Positions 11,352 through 21,099 of a stretch of DNA of 64,000 nucleotides are shown here, piece after piece. Positions within the stretch are counted from its first letter, which is position 1. Each line of letters begins with the position of its first letter. The stretch lies in assembly GCA_028286285.1 (NCBI GenBank), contig JAQBRV010000004.1, positions 62,001 through 126,000 on the forward strand, given 5' to 3'. The DNA comes from Candidatus Saccharimonadota bacterium. GTDB lineage: Bacteria > Patescibacteriota > Saccharimonadia > Saccharimonadales > Saccharimonadaceae. The notes beneath the pieces are model-generated. The model made no database searches, was not told the origin of the DNA, and saw nothing but the letters and a program-made list of their open reading frames with translations. Made by a program: the position numbers and the translations under genes.

Positions 11352-11428
11352 GGGGCATTAGCTCAGTTGGCTAGAGTGCTTCCATGGCATGGAAGAAGTC
11401 AAGGGTTCGAATCCCTTATGCTCCACCA
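11352..11428 (+). tRNA. tRNA-Ala (GGC)
   Basis: The acceptor stem GGGGCAT pairs with ATGCTCC and has the G3-U70 alanine identity pair. The anticodon loop ATGGCAT gives GGC. D- and T-loops are canonical and CCA is encoded. TATACT (11336-11341) precedes it by ten bases. Confidence 0.95.
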
Positions 11429-11459
11429 TTTAATCACTACGAGAATAATCACTAAAAGT

Positions 11460-11506
11460 AAAAGCCATTGCGGTAGGAACATCTTACTCCGTGCAATGGC
11501 TTTTAT
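11460..11506 (+). terminator. Intrinsic terminator after tRNA-Ala
   Basis: A 12-bp stem (AAAAGCCATTGC with GCAATGGCTTTT) with a 21-base loop. Complementary A and T runs make it usable in both directions. Confidence 0.7.
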
Positions 11507-11632
11507 ACTTGCTTGATCTCGGTGATTTCACAACCTCAATGTTCTCGTTTACGCGGAACTCTACGATATGGCCTGCATTCGCAAGCGCATCTGTAGAGTT
11601 TTAGTGCTTATTGCTGCTATACTGCATTCGTA

Positions 11633-12166
11633 ATGAGAGTAAACCAAACAGCAGACAAACTAATAGTGACCGAAACTGGACTTTGGCGCCTGAGCGATGC
11701 ATTTATCTATATCGTCCTTGTATACCAATTGCTTAGCAAGACGACTCTAGTCGATGTCTGGTGGGCTAGCTTGCCAGTAGCAACAGCCATTATCGGGTTT
11801 GCAGTCTACAACATTATTTCGTACAAGAGCTATCGCCTAGAGCTTGTTCCAGCCGGGCAATGTACTCTAATCGTTAAGAACGTGGTCGGCAAAAAAAGCA
11901 TCATGACATTTAATACGTCAGAGGTGGCAAAGGTGAATCTTGACGAAACTCTCCCCGCCCTTACTAGTTATACGATGCATATCGGCAGTAGTATTGAGTT
12001 CGTGTTTCTTGACGGCAGAGAGATTGTTGTAAGCGATTCACAGATGCATTTGTTAAACCCATTAAATTATTTACTCATGCCGTTTATTGGGAGAATGCCT
12101 GATAAGTATATAGAGCATGTTGCAGCCTTTGTGCAGAAGCCGCTATACCACAGTAACTTTCATTGA
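11633..12166 (+). CDS. Two-helix membrane protein, possible PH-like fold
   Basis: The 177-residue product has two closely spaced membrane segments (about 21-36 and 45-63), then a beta-rich cytoplasmic domain (YRLELVPAGQCTLIVKNVVG). This resembles bacterial PH-domain membrane proteins in layout only. TATACT lies nine bases upstream of the ATG, so the transcript is probably leaderless. Function unknown. Confidence 0.7.
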   Translation: MRVNQTADKLIVTETGLWRLSDAFIYIVLVYQLLSKTTLVDVWWASLPVATAIIGFAVYNIISYKSYRLELVPAGQCTLIVKNVVGKKSIMTFNTSEVAKVNLDETLPALTSYTMHIGSSIEFVFLDGREIVVSDSQMHLLNPLNYLLMPFIGRMPDKYIEHVAAFVQKPLYHSNFH

Positions 12167-12200
12167 CGCTTACGCTTTACTGCTGTATATATAATGTATA

Positions 12201-13085
12201 ATGATGAGCAAACTTTTTGTGGGTAGAATGCAGCGATTAGCCGATCAGAAGACGAGCTATTCTCGAGCCTTTGCTCTCCCGACAATCCTTATCGCATCGA
12301 CAGTTATGCTCATCGTCCTACTTGCAGCAGTGCAGGCAACTGTCTCCACTAATAATGCAATCAACAACCAATACATCGATAAGATTGGCAAAGAAGCCGC
12401 TGAGTCTGGTATTACTATGGCAGAAGAATGCTTAACACTAAACGGCTCAATTACATGGTCAAGTGCTACTCCACTGAAACCTAACACCGACTGTAATGGT
12501 GCTGATCTCGTAACCTGCACCGATACTAGTACGGCCGCCGCTTGTTATGTTCTTGCTTCCACTAACTACCGAAGCAGCTTTACTGTCGGAGTTATTTTGA
12601 GTGGTACCACCCCAACTGATTTCGATGCCAAGGGTATTGTTAGTACTGTTCGTACCTCGAGTTTAGGAGTGGCAAGTCAGAGCAACTACAGTATAAAATC
12701 AAACTTCACACAAGGTTTATTGGAGAGTGTAGGCGTACTCCCGCAGAGTATCGCTTTCGATACCTACCCGGCGAGTAACGGCACGGTTGCCACACCTTCA
12801 CTTTGTGGCGTGACCGACGCTGGTGCAGTCTGGTGCTCAGGTTACGCGAATCCTGGCAGTAATGGTCTAGATGCCAAGTTCGGTAACATAGCGTTCAAGG
12901 GTGCCGGCACTCTCACATGCTATACCACTTCCCCCGTAAACGCCGGGTCGTGTACGAGCACATCTGGAACCATGTATCTCGCCAACCTCAGTGATGCCAC
13001 TAATGGTATATTTAGAGGTAAAGTCATGAATAATGCGACCCCGACCACAACTACATATGATTTGACGCAGTCACTATCGTATTAA
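12201..13085 (+). CDS. PilX-like pilus-associated protein
   Basis: The 294-residue protein has a prepilin-like N-terminus, SRAFALPTILIASTVMLIV, with the same RAF context as the pilin-like protein at 9316, followed by the segment QYIDKIGKEAAESGITMAEE seen in PilX-like minor pilins. The rest is a cysteine-containing secreted domain (at least eight Cys, probably disulphides). TATAAT ends five bases before ATG 12201 and eight before ATG 12204, so either may be used. Confidence 0.7.
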   Translation: MMSKLFVGRMQRLADQKTSYSRAFALPTILIASTVMLIVLLAAVQATVSTNNAINNQYIDKIGKEAAESGITMAEECLTLNGSITWSSATPLKPNTDCNGADLVTCTDTSTAAACYVLASTNYRSSFTVGVILSGTTPTDFDAKGIVSTVRTSSLGVASQSNYSIKSNFTQGLLESVGVLPQSIAFDTYPASNGTVATPSLCGVTDAGAVWCSGYANPGSNGLDAKFGNIAFKGAGTLTCYTTSPVNAGSCTSTSGTMYLANLSDATNGIFRGKVMNNATPTTTTYDLTQSLSY

Positions 13086-13137
13086 GTGGATTTGTGTTAT
13101 TATTGACAAATAGGAAGCCCGCTACGGGCATTATTTT

Positions 13138-14961
13138 ATGCAAGACCCAAAACATATTCGTAACATCGCCATTATTGCTCACGTGGACCATGGAAAAACC
13201 ACCATGGTTGATGGGTTATTGAAACAGAGCAATACTTTTCGTGATAACCAAGCCGAAATGAGCCAAGATCTGATCATGGATAGTGGCGATCAAGAGCACG
13301 AGCGTGGTATTACCATTACGGCCAAGCAAACGTCGATCTACCACGATGATTATAAGATCAACATCATCGACACCCCAGGTCACGCCGATTTCTCCGGTGA
13401 AGTCGAACGCACCTTGAACATGGCCGACGGTGTTCTATTAGTCGTCGATGCTCAGGAAGGCCCGATGCCACAAACCAAGTTCGTGCTTTCTAAAGCCCTC
13501 GAACTTGGACTAAAGCCAGTCGTTATTATTAACAAGATCGATAAACCATCACGCCGCATCGCCGAGGTAGAGGATGAAGTATCAGACCTCTTCTTAGAAC
13601 TGGCCGTCGATGACAGCCAGCTGCACTACCCGGTCTATTTTGCGATTGGCCGCGAAGGCAAAGCCTGGAAAGAACTACCAGATAACCCGAGCGAGCACGC
13701 AGACCTCACACCGATCTTTGACGCTATTGTCAGTGACATCCCAGCACCAAGTGTCGATACTGACGGTACACTGCAACTGCTTGTGACCTCGCTCCAGTAC
13801 GACTCATTCCTTGGTAAATACGCCATTGGCCGTATCACGCGCGGCAAGGTAGCCAAGAACCAACAAGTCGCGCTCATTAAACGTGATGGCACCCAGATCA
13901 ACACTAAAATCGACAAAGTATTCGGCTACCGTGGCCTCAACCGCGAAGAAATTGATGGCGCGAGTGCTGGTGACATCGTTGCCTTAACTGGTATTGCTGA
14001 TGCTCATATTGGTGAGACGATTACGGACAAAGACAATCCTGAAGCATTGCCAGTGATCGACATTGAAGCTCCAACGCTCAGTATGTACCTCGGCCCCAAC
14101 ACTAGCCCGATGAAGGGCAAAGAAGCCGAGTTCAATACTAGTCGCCAGATCGGTGACCGCCTCAAAAAAGAACTTGAAACCAACGTGTCTCTGCGTGTCA
14201 AAGACGAGGGGATTGGCTTTGTGGTGTCTGGTCGCGGTGAACTACACCTCTCAGTCCTAATTGAAACCCTACGCCGTGAAGGCTTTGAATTTGAAGTTGG
14301 CCGCCCGCAAGTAGTTACCATCGAAGAAGATGGTCAAACCAAAGAACCAGTCGAAGAGCTGCTAGTGGAAGTCGGACCTGAATTCCTCGGCGCCGTCAGC
14401 CAAGAACTCGGTACTCGCCGGGCCGCTCTCGTGAAGCAAGAACAAACCAGTAGTGGTACATCACGTTCTACCTACCTGTTGCCGACGCGTGCCATGATTG
14501 GTCTGCGCAACCTGCTGCTGACTGCTACCAAAGGAACCGTCATCATCAACAGCCTGCCACACGGTTACCAGCCACTCGGACCGAAGCTACAACAAACCCG
14601 TAATGGTGCGTTGGTTGCGACCGAAACTGGATCAACCACCGCGTACGCCCTCGACATGGCTAGTGCTCGCGGCGAACTCTTTGTCGGCCCTGGCACGACA
14701 GTCTACCAAGGCATGATCGTTGGTGTTTACAACCGCCAGGGTGATCTGGACGTCAATGTTTGTCGTGGTAAACAGCTGACGAACATGCGAACCTCATCGA
14801 GCGATGGTACCGTGCAGCTGACACCATTTACCGACCTAAGTCTTGAACAATCAATTGATTTTATTGAAGACGACGAATTGCTAGAGGTGACACCAAAATC
14901 AGTCCGCCTTCGCAAGCGTCACCTCGACCCTAATAAGCGCAAACGCGCCGCCAAAAACTAG
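13138..14961 (+). CDS. typA: Ribosome-associated GTPase TypA/BipA
   Basis: TypA/BipA is an EF-G-like GTPase that binds the ribosome and affects 50S assembly and stress translation. The 607-residue product shows G1 AHVDHGKTT, the switch II G3 DTPGHADF, G4 NKID, elongation-factor domains II, III and V, and the BipA-specific C-terminal domain (MRTSSSDGTVQL). Length and order match the family. A GCCCGCTACGGGC hairpin precedes the start. Confidence 0.97.
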   Translation: MQDPKHIRNIAIIAHVDHGKTTMVDGLLKQSNTFRDNQAEMSQDLIMDSGDQEHERGITITAKQTSIYHDDYKINIIDTPGHADFSGEVERTLNMADGVLLVVDAQEGPMPQTKFVLSKALELGLKPVVIINKIDKPSRRIAEVEDEVSDLFLELAVDDSQLHYPVYFAIGREGKAWKELPDNPSEHADLTPIFDAIVSDIPAPSVDTDGTLQLLVTSLQYDSFLGKYAIGRITRGKVAKNQQVALIKRDGTQINTKIDKVFGYRGLNREEIDGASAGDIVALTGIADAHIGETITDKDNPEALPVIDIEAPTLSMYLGPNTSPMKGKEAEFNTSRQIGDRLKKELETNVSLRVKDEGIGFVVSGRGELHLSVLIETLRREGFEFEVGRPQVVTIEEDGQTKEPVEELLVEVGPEFLGAVSQELGTRRAALVKQEQTSSGTSRSTYLLPTRAMIGLRNLLLTATKGTVIINSLPHGYQPLGPKLQQTRNGALVATETGSTTAYALDMASARGELFVGPGTTVYQGMIVGVYNRQGDLDVNVCRGKQLTNMRTSSSDGTVQLTPFTDLSLEQSIDFIEDDELLEVTPKSVRLRKRHLDPNKRKRAAKN

Positions 14962-15012
14962 TCACCGCAAAACTTGTTGTCCTCGGGATGATATCTTGCT
15001 ACACTTCTAGTA

Positions 15013-15822
15013 ATGGATACGTGGCTCATTCTTATTATTGCGACAACCGCAGGTAGCTTACTTTCACTTATTGGTGGCGTCTATTTGCTCTATGGAAAAT
15101 GGGCGACTACGAAATTGCAGCGGATTGCGGTACCCTTTGCCGCCGGAGCGTTGCTGGCCGCCGCCTTTTTAGACGTGCTTCCCGAAGCACTCGAAATCGG
15201 TGAGATCAAGTCCGTCCTTATCGCCACGCTATGTGGTTTCTTATTCTTTTTTGTACTGGAACGAAGCCTGAGCTGGTTCCATCATCACCACGAAGAAGCG
15301 GAAGCCCACGGTCACACGCAGCGGAATGTCTGGCTGATTGTGATTGGTGATACACTACACAACTTTCTGGATGGCCTGGCGATCGGTGCCGCCTTCCTGA
15401 TTAGTCCCGCCACGGGTATCGTGACGACAATTGCTATTGCTGCCCATGAGATCCCGCAAGAGCTCGGTGATTTCGGACTGATGATGTCCAAAGGTATGCG
15501 AAATTCTCGCGTGCTTCTGGTGAATATTCTGAGCGCACTGGTGACGGTGCTAGGAGCTTCATTCGTATTCGGCTTCGGCAGTGAATTGCCGGTACCGGAG
15601 TGGGAACTACTCGCAGTGACGGCTGGCTTCTTCCTCTACATCGCTGCAAGTGATATTATCCCCACGATTCACGCCGAACCTCGCCGCCGTGTTGCCAATA
15701 TTCAGACAATTGTCCTTATTGTCGGGGTTATCTTTGTTGGAGTAACGTCACAAATTGCTCATTCGTACATCCCGCATGACGACCATCACGTCGATACCAC
15801 GCATGAAAACCACAACAATTAG
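15013..15822 (+). CDS. ZIP family metal transporter
   Basis: The 269-residue membrane protein has about eight hydrophobic segments, a His-rich cytoplasmic loop (HHHHEEAEAHGHTQ, about residues 93-106) and the two ZIP metal-binding helices GDTLHNFLDGLAIGAAFL and AIAAHEIPQELGD. Members import zinc, iron or manganese. The C-terminus is again His-rich. It stands alone between typA and the trehalase gene. Confidence 0.9.
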   Translation: MDTWLILIIATTAGSLLSLIGGVYLLYGKWATTKLQRIAVPFAAGALLAAAFLDVLPEALEIGEIKSVLIATLCGFLFFFVLERSLSWFHHHHEEAEAHGHTQRNVWLIVIGDTLHNFLDGLAIGAAFLISPATGIVTTIAIAAHEIPQELGDFGLMMSKGMRNSRVLLVNILSALVTVLGASFVFGFGSELPVPEWELLAVTAGFFLYIAASDIIPTIHAEPRRRVANIQTIVLIVGVIFVGVTSQIAHSYIPHDDHHVDTTHENHNN

Positions 15823-15863
15823 CGATTGCGCCCTGCAAGCACAAGCTTTATAGTGGTAGACAC

Positions 15864-17429
15864 ATGGTGAAGCTCCCAAATAGTGATACTTTGAAGTCGA
15901 CCTTCGTAGCAACGACTGGTGGCTTAGTGAAACCGCAGAAAAGCCCTGACGAGGGACTCGGCGAGTTATTTGGAGACGTCCAAAAAAATCGTGTCTACGA
16001 AGACGGTAAAACCTTCGCTGATCTGGTGCCGCGACGTCGTATGAAACAGATTCAACAGGAGTACTTGCTGGAGAAGCAAGACCCCCATTTCGATCTGCAC
16101 GACTTCGTCAACCGCCATTTTTATGCTTTTGGCGATCATGAGGCGTCATATAAAACTGATCCTGGAATGACCGTTTCTGAGCATATCTCCGAACTGTGGA
16201 CGGTGCTCGAAAAACGCAATCGCCGTGACCGTGGCTCACTCATCGCATTGCCGTATCCCTATATCGTGCCGGGCGGTCGGTTTAAAGAGCAGTTCTATTG
16301 GGACAGTTACTTTATCATGCTAGGGCTGGCCAGTGAGGGCAAGTGGGACGTGATCGAGGGCATGATGAAAAATTATGCCTATATGATCCGAAAGTTTGGC
16401 TTTATTCCAACCGCAAACCGCACCTACTTCTTGAGTCGCTCGCAGCCGCCATTCTTTTCGCACATGGTTCGACTACTAGCGCGGCATAAAGGCAAGCAGG
16501 TATTGGTAGAATATTTGCCTTACATGTTACTCGAATACCGTTTTTGGATGAAAGGAAGAACCAAGCTAGCTAAGCGGGAGCATAAGGCCTTTGCGCGCGT
16601 GGCGGAGATGCCAAATGGAGTATTACTAAACCGCTACTACGATAACAAATCGACTCCGCGACCGGAATCACTCCACGAAGATACTGAAACAGCTAAAAAT
16701 GCGGCTGATCGCGAGACTGATCGACTCTTCCTTCACTTGCGAGCTGGGGCTGAATCGGGCTGGGATTTCAGCTCGCGTTGGTTTAAGAATCCGACTGATA
16801 TTCGGACGATTCACACCGCCGATGTGATCCCGATTGATCTCAATTGTTTGCTGTATCAACTAGAGCACACGATTGTTGAGGCGTACCAGATTATCAAGCA
16901 GCCAATTCTGATGCGTCCGTTTATGGCAGCCGCCCAACGGCGTAAAAAGACTATCATGGACTACTCATGGAATGAAGAGAAGCAATTTTTTTTCGATTAT
17001 AATTTCCACGAGGGATCGCAAACACCCCATGTCACGCTGGCAGGAGTCTTCCCTCTTTTTGCCGGTATCGCTACCACCGCCCAAGCGCGTGGCGTGGCTG
17101 AAGTGATTAAACGAGATTTCCTGAAAAAGGGTGGTCTGATCACCACATTGACCGACAACGGTCAGCAATGGGATGCACCAAACGGTTGGGCACCACTGCA
17201 CTGGATCGTGATTCAGGGGTTGCGCAATTACGGCTATCATACACTCGCCAACCAAATCAAGAAGCGTTGGATAAAAACCAACCTCAAAGTTTTTACTCAG
17301 AAGCGTAAGCTAGTCGAAAAGTATAATGTGATCGATACCTATCATCTCGGTGGCGGTGGCGAGTACCCATTACAGGACGGTTTTGGCTGGACGAACGGTG
17401 TCCTCGAGGCTTTGCTCGCCGAGAAATAG
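15864..17429 (+). CDS. Trehalase family glycoside hydrolase (GH37)
   Basis: Trehalase splits trehalose into two glucose units. Both family signatures are present: PGGRFKEQFYWDSYF at about 136-150 and QWDAPNGWAPLHW near 433-445, with a C-terminal GGGGEYPLQDGFGWTNGV. No signal peptide is visible, so the enzyme should be cytoplasmic. A TATAGT box ends nine bases before the ATG. It is followed by a glycosyltransferase gene, suggesting a carbohydrate pair. Confidence 0.93.
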   Translation: MVKLPNSDTLKSTFVATTGGLVKPQKSPDEGLGELFGDVQKNRVYEDGKTFADLVPRRRMKQIQQEYLLEKQDPHFDLHDFVNRHFYAFGDHEASYKTDPGMTVSEHISELWTVLEKRNRRDRGSLIALPYPYIVPGGRFKEQFYWDSYFIMLGLASEGKWDVIEGMMKNYAYMIRKFGFIPTANRTYFLSRSQPPFFSHMVRLLARHKGKQVLVEYLPYMLLEYRFWMKGRTKLAKREHKAFARVAEMPNGVLLNRYYDNKSTPRPESLHEDTETAKNAADRETDRLFLHLRAGAESGWDFSSRWFKNPTDIRTIHTADVIPIDLNCLLYQLEHTIVEAYQIIKQPILMRPFMAAAQRRKKTIMDYSWNEEKQFFFDYNFHEGSQTPHVTLAGVFPLFAGIATTAQARGVAEVIKRDFLKKGGLITTLTDNGQQWDAPNGWAPLHWIVIQGLRNYGYHTLANQIKKRWIKTNLKVFTQKRKLVEKYNVIDTYHLGGGGEYPLQDGFGWTNGVLEALLAEK

Positions 17430-17460
17430 ATAACCAGCGTGGTATAATGGATATATAGTG

Positions 17461-18648
17461 ATGAAAAAATCTATGAATATTGCCATCATGGTGCGAGCGT
17501 TTATCCCAATGCCTCGACCTAGCGATATGATCTACGCTCCTATCGATCTTGCTGTCGCTATCGCAAAGGGGTTAGGAGCACGCGGTCACAAGGTTACACT
17601 CTTTTCTCCACTGGGCACTGAAGTCTACGGGGAAAATATTACCGTCGAATCTATGAATCTGCGACCCCTGGTACGGCGTCAGTCGGAGTTTGATGATCTG
17701 CTCAACAACACCGAGCTGCTGGCTCATGGTCAGCCGTGGCTCTGGGATCGTTACATGGTGAACGAGATGTATCGGCGCGCCGATGCTGGTGAATTTGATT
17801 TACTCTATTTCCATCATCCCGAATCGGCTCTGTCGGCCGCACCTGAACATCCGCTAGTACCGACCGTCTACACACTAAATGACCCAATCTATCCGTGGTA
17901 CAAAGAATTATTCGAACTATTCACGAGTCCGAACCAGCACTTTATCTCGATTTCCAACAATCAGCGTCGCGATGCGCCAGATTTGCCCTACCTTGCAACG
18001 GTTTATAACGGTACCGATATTTCCTTGTTTGATTTTTCTGAGGAGCACGAAGAATATCTGTTATTCTCAGGTCGTATTACGGCCGAAAAGGGTGTGCGTG
18101 AAGCAATTCAGATCGCCACAGAGTCAAAGCACAAACTGCTGATTATTGGCCCGATCAACCACGGTAGTCAGGACTACTTTGACCAGCACGTTAAACCTCA
18201 TTTGAATGAAAACATTCTCTATCTTGGCCGCATGGATCAAGATCAGCTCGTGAAATATTACCAAAAAGCCAAAGCCTTGCTGACACCAGTGCAATGGGAA
18301 GAGCCGTTTGGTCTTACCACGATTGAAGCTATGGCTTGTGGCACACCAGTCATCTCACTCCACCGTGGTGCTGCACCTGAGATTGTCGAAGACGGCAAAA
18401 GCGGCTTTGTGGTGCACGGCATCAATGAAATGGTCGAAGCGGTCGGCAAAGTCGATCAGCTTAGGCGACAGGATTGCCGTAAGCGCGTCGAAGAGATTTT
18501 CTCTTACGAAACCATGGTTGATCACTACGAAACAGCTTTTATGAACCTACTAAACAGCGATGCATCAATCGGACAACTAAAGCCAACTGATCGTTTGAAA
18601 AAGACTATCAAAAAAGTTCAGCACAGTCTGAATGAAATTATAAAATAG
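17461..18648 (+). CDS. GT4-type glycosyltransferase
   Basis: The 395-residue protein has the GT-B fold signatures of family 4: an N-terminal Rossmann half with a Gly-rich LGARGHKVTLFSP, LLFSGRITAEKGV in the middle and the donor-binding PFGLTTIEAMACGTPVIS in the second half. The acceptor sugar is unknown. A TATAAT box lies at 17443-17448. A GTG at 17458 directly precedes the ATG. The last bases overlap the convergent rarA gene by 11. Confidence 0.9.
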   Translation: MKKSMNIAIMVRAFIPMPRPSDMIYAPIDLAVAIAKGLGARGHKVTLFSPLGTEVYGENITVESMNLRPLVRRQSEFDDLLNNTELLAHGQPWLWDRYMVNEMYRRADAGEFDLLYFHHPESALSAAPEHPLVPTVYTLNDPIYPWYKELFELFTSPNQHFISISNNQRRDAPDLPYLATVYNGTDISLFDFSEEHEEYLLFSGRITAEKGVREAIQIATESKHKLLIIGPINHGSQDYFDQHVKPHLNENILYLGRMDQDQLVKYYQKAKALLTPVQWEEPFGLTTIEAMACGTPVISLHRGAAPEIVEDGKSGFVVHGINEMVEAVGKVDQLRRQDCRKRVEEIFSYETMVDHYETAFMNLLNSDASIGQLKPTDRLKKTIKKVQHSLNEIIK

Positions 18649-19813
18649 TCTCGTCTTTTAGCTCATCGGGCAAAAAACCGTCACTCGGTTTGAAGTCTGC
18701 TTGCCATTTGTAGTCTTTGTTATACCCCAGATCCTTCATGAGCTTGGTCGGTGCGTTGCGCAGGTGAAGCGGCACGGCCGCATCGGGGTATTGCTTGGCC
18801 AATGTCTGAGCTTTATGCATAGCGTCGGTGGTTTGGCGTGATTTTTCACTTTTGGCGAGTGCCGCCGCGACGTGGAATAAGATGTAGCTACTCTCGGGCA
18901 TACCGACGCGCTCGACGGCCTGAAAAGCATTGAGTGCCAGCCCCAGAGCGCCGTTACCAGCCAGGCCGATGTCTTCACTGGCAAATATGACCATTCGCCG
19001 GGCAATGAATTTCGGATCTTCGCCGGCATCAATCATGCGCGCCAAGTAATACAGGGTGGCATCGGCGTTGCTGCCACGCATACTTTTTATGAAGGCTGAG
19101 ATGACATTGTAGTGCATGTCACCTTTTTTATCGTAGCCCGGCACACGCTTTTGAGCGGCTACCTTTACTACGTCGGGTGTGACTTTGGGTTCATTCATAC
19201 TCAGCGCTAGCTCCAGATTGCCAAGCGCCACGCGGGCATCACCACCCGACAATTCTGCCAAGTAATCGAGGGCAGCCGGGGTGACGAGCTTGGTCTTTTT
19301 CTCGTCTTTGAGGGCGCGTTTTAGGATTGAGATTACCTCATCCTTGGTGAGTGGCTCCAGTACGAGCACGCGACTACGTGACAACAGTGGGTTAATGACT
19401 TCAAAGCTCGGATTCTCAGTCGTTGCGCCTATGAGGGTGATCAAACCCGACTCGACATGGGGCAAAAAGGCATCTTGCTGGGCTTTATTGAAACGGTGGA
19501 TCTCATCGACGAAGAGAATTGTTCGCAGTTGTAAGTTCCAGTTCTGCCGTGCGTGTTCGACCACGCGTTCAACATCCTTTTTACCACTGGTGACGGCCGA
19601 CAGTTCAATAAACTCGGCGTCGACTTCTTTGGCAATGATTCGAGCCAGGGTGGTTTTGCCCGTTCCAGGCGGACCCCACAAAATCAAGCTAACGGGTTCC
19701 TTGCTGCGCACAATTTGTCGTAAAATCTCCCCATCACCGAGTAGATGTGTTTGTCCAATCACTTCATCAAGGGTAGTCGGGCGCATCCGTTCAGCCAGGG
19801 GTATTCGTTGCAT
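18638..19813 (-). CDS. rarA: Replication-associated recombination ATPase RarA
   Basis: RarA/MgsA is a clamp-loader-like AAA+ ATPase acting at stalled replication forks. The 391-residue protein has Walker A GPPGTGKT (47-54), Walker B FVDEIHRF, sensor 1 GATTENPSF and the C-terminal MgsA tetramerisation domain (MRGSNADATLYYLARM). The minus-strand TATAAT ends six bases before the ATG, so its mRNA is probably leaderless. The promoter is back-to-back with that of ddl. Confidence 0.95.
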   Translation of the reverse strand: MQRIPLAERMRPTTLDEVIGQTHLLGDGEILRQIVRSKEPVSLILWGPPGTGKTTLARIIAKEVDAEFIELSAVTSGKKDVERVVEHARQNWNLQLRTILFVDEIHRFNKAQQDAFLPHVESGLITLIGATTENPSFEVINPLLSRSRVLVLEPLTKDEVISILKRALKDEKKTKLVTPAALDYLAELSGGDARVALGNLELALSMNEPKVTPDVVKVAAQKRVPGYDKKGDMHYNVISAFIKSMRGSNADATLYYLARMIDAGEDPKFIARRMVIFASEDIGLAGNGALGLALNAFQAVERVGMPESSYILFHVAAALAKSEKSRQTTDAMHKAQTLAKQYPDAAVPLHLRNAPTKLMKDLGYNKDYKWQADFKPSDGFLPDELKDETIL

Positions 19814-19819
19814 ATCTCC

Positions 19820-19825
19820 ATTATA
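19820..19825 (-). promoter_or_regulatory. Leaderless -10 box of rarA
   Basis: TATAAT on the minus strand ends six bases before the rarA ATG. It overlaps the upstream region of the divergent ddl gene. Confidence 0.7.
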
Positions 19826-19846
19826 CCTTGTATGATGAGGCTACAG

Positions 19847-20872
19847 ATGCAACGACCAACCGTATTGTTACTTTTCGGCGGGGAATCATCGGAGCATGAG
19901 GTCTCGATCTCTTCAGCGCGCAACGTCTACGCCGCGCTTGATGACACAAAATTCGATGTAGTGCTGTGCTTTATCGACAAACAAGGTAAGTGGCATTTAT
20001 TGACCGATCTCGGCATGACCATCAGCACGCACGATGCCCCTCAGTTGGTGCCAGCACTCGGCTCAGCTTGCTTTATGACAGTACCTGCCAGCCATATGAT
20101 CAAACCAGACGTTATCTTGCCGGTTCTGCACGGCAAAAATGGTGAAGACGGCAGCGTGCAGGGTCTGGCTCAGCTGCTTCATATCCCGATTGTGGGTTGT
20201 GACATGACAGCCAGTGCCATTTGTATGGATAAACTCGCGACCAAGCAGATTTTAGCTGCTAACGATATACTGATTGTCGACTTCGAAGTTCACCGTCAGG
20301 GTGAACCGAAGCCTGACTTTGCCGTACTCAGTGCAAAGCTCGGTAATTCGCTGTTTGTGAAACCAGCTAGGGCAGGAAGTTCAGTCGGTGTGAGCAAGGT
20401 CACCTCTGAAACCGAGCTCGACCGAGCGCTCAACATCGCCCATCAGCATGACACCGTTGTCCTGATCGAACGTGGCATTATGGGACGTGAGATCGAGGTG
20501 GCGGTGCTCGGTAACCCACCGAAACATCAGGCCAGCCGCCCCGGTGAAATTATGGCAGACGGTGAGTTTTATAGCTACGATTCGAAGTATTCGAGTACCA
20601 GTGGCTCAACGGTAACTATTCCGGCCGAGATGAACGACGAGACTGAACAACGCATCCGCGATCTGGCGCTTCGAGTCTACGCACTTCTCGGATGTAAGGG
20701 ACTTGCGCGTGTCGATTTCTTCCTGCTTGATGATGGGACGGTTTATCTCAACGAGGTGAATACGATCCCAGGCTTTACCAACATCAGCATGTATCCCAAG
20801 CTATGGCGTCAGGCCGGTCTCGGCTATCCGGAGCTTATCGAGCGCCTAATTAGTGACGCGCTCGACGCATAG
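19847..20872 (+). CDS. ddl: D-alanine--D-alanine ligase
   Basis: Ddl makes the D-Ala-D-Ala dipeptide used for peptidoglycan. From the ATG at 19847 (341 residues) the N-terminus QRPTVLLLFGGESSEHEVS fits the family. The ATP-grasp features LPVLHGKNGEDGSVQG, KPARAGSSVGVSKV and YLNEVNTIPGFT are present. In-frame ATGs at 19832 and 19835 are possible, but TATGAT (19831-19836) overlaps both and ends ten bases before 19847. Confidence 0.94.
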   Translation: MQRPTVLLLFGGESSEHEVSISSARNVYAALDDTKFDVVLCFIDKQGKWHLLTDLGMTISTHDAPQLVPALGSACFMTVPASHMIKPDVILPVLHGKNGEDGSVQGLAQLLHIPIVGCDMTASAICMDKLATKQILAANDILIVDFEVHRQGEPKPDFAVLSAKLGNSLFVKPARAGSSVGVSKVTSETELDRALNIAHQHDTVVLIERGIMGREIEVAVLGNPPKHQASRPGEIMADGEFYSYDSKYSSTSGSTVTIPAEMNDETEQRIRDLALRVYALLGCKGLARVDFFLLDDGTVYLNEVNTIPGFTNISMYPKLWRQAGLGYPELIERLISDALDA

Positions 20873-20945
20873 GGCATAGCCCCACGGCGTATTGGCAAAT
20901 GCATGTAACTCTAGTAGAATATACAGAGTTGCATGCAACCTACCT

Positions 20946-21021
20946 GGCTCTTTAGCTCAGTTGGTAGAGCAGAGGCTTGAAGAGCCTTGTGTCCCCAGTT
21001 CGAGTCTGGGAGGAGCCACCA
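20946..21021 (+). tRNA. tRNA-Phe (GAA)
   Basis: The acceptor stem GGCTCTT pairs with AGGAGCC, the anticodon loop TTGAAGA gives GAA, the D-loop AGTTGGTA and T-loop TTCGAGT are canonical, and CCA is encoded. Confidence 0.95.
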
Positions 21022-21057
21022 AAATAAACCCCTGACCTCGTGTCGGGGTTTTATTTT
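21021..21057 (+). terminator. Intrinsic terminator after tRNA-Phe
   Basis: AAAATAAACCCCTGAC pairs with GTCGGGGTTTTATTTT around CTCGT. It is symmetric and also faces the minus-strand gene at 21100. Confidence 0.9.
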
Positions 21058-21099
21058 AGCGTCTCACCCGAAACAAAGTGTAGCGATGTCTGGAGACCC

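Noticed and set aside
11245-11358. N-terminal extension of the pilin-like protein
   Set aside because: It runs into tRNA-Ala and removes the prepilin leader from the N-terminus; a -10 box directly before the ATG at 11244 fixes the start.
11484-11603. Stop-free minus-strand stretch near tRNA-Ala (contains GHIVEFRVNENIEVV)
   Set aside because: It reads like protein but has no start codon, is only 38 codons and overlaps a terminator hairpin; possibly a gene remnant, not supportable.
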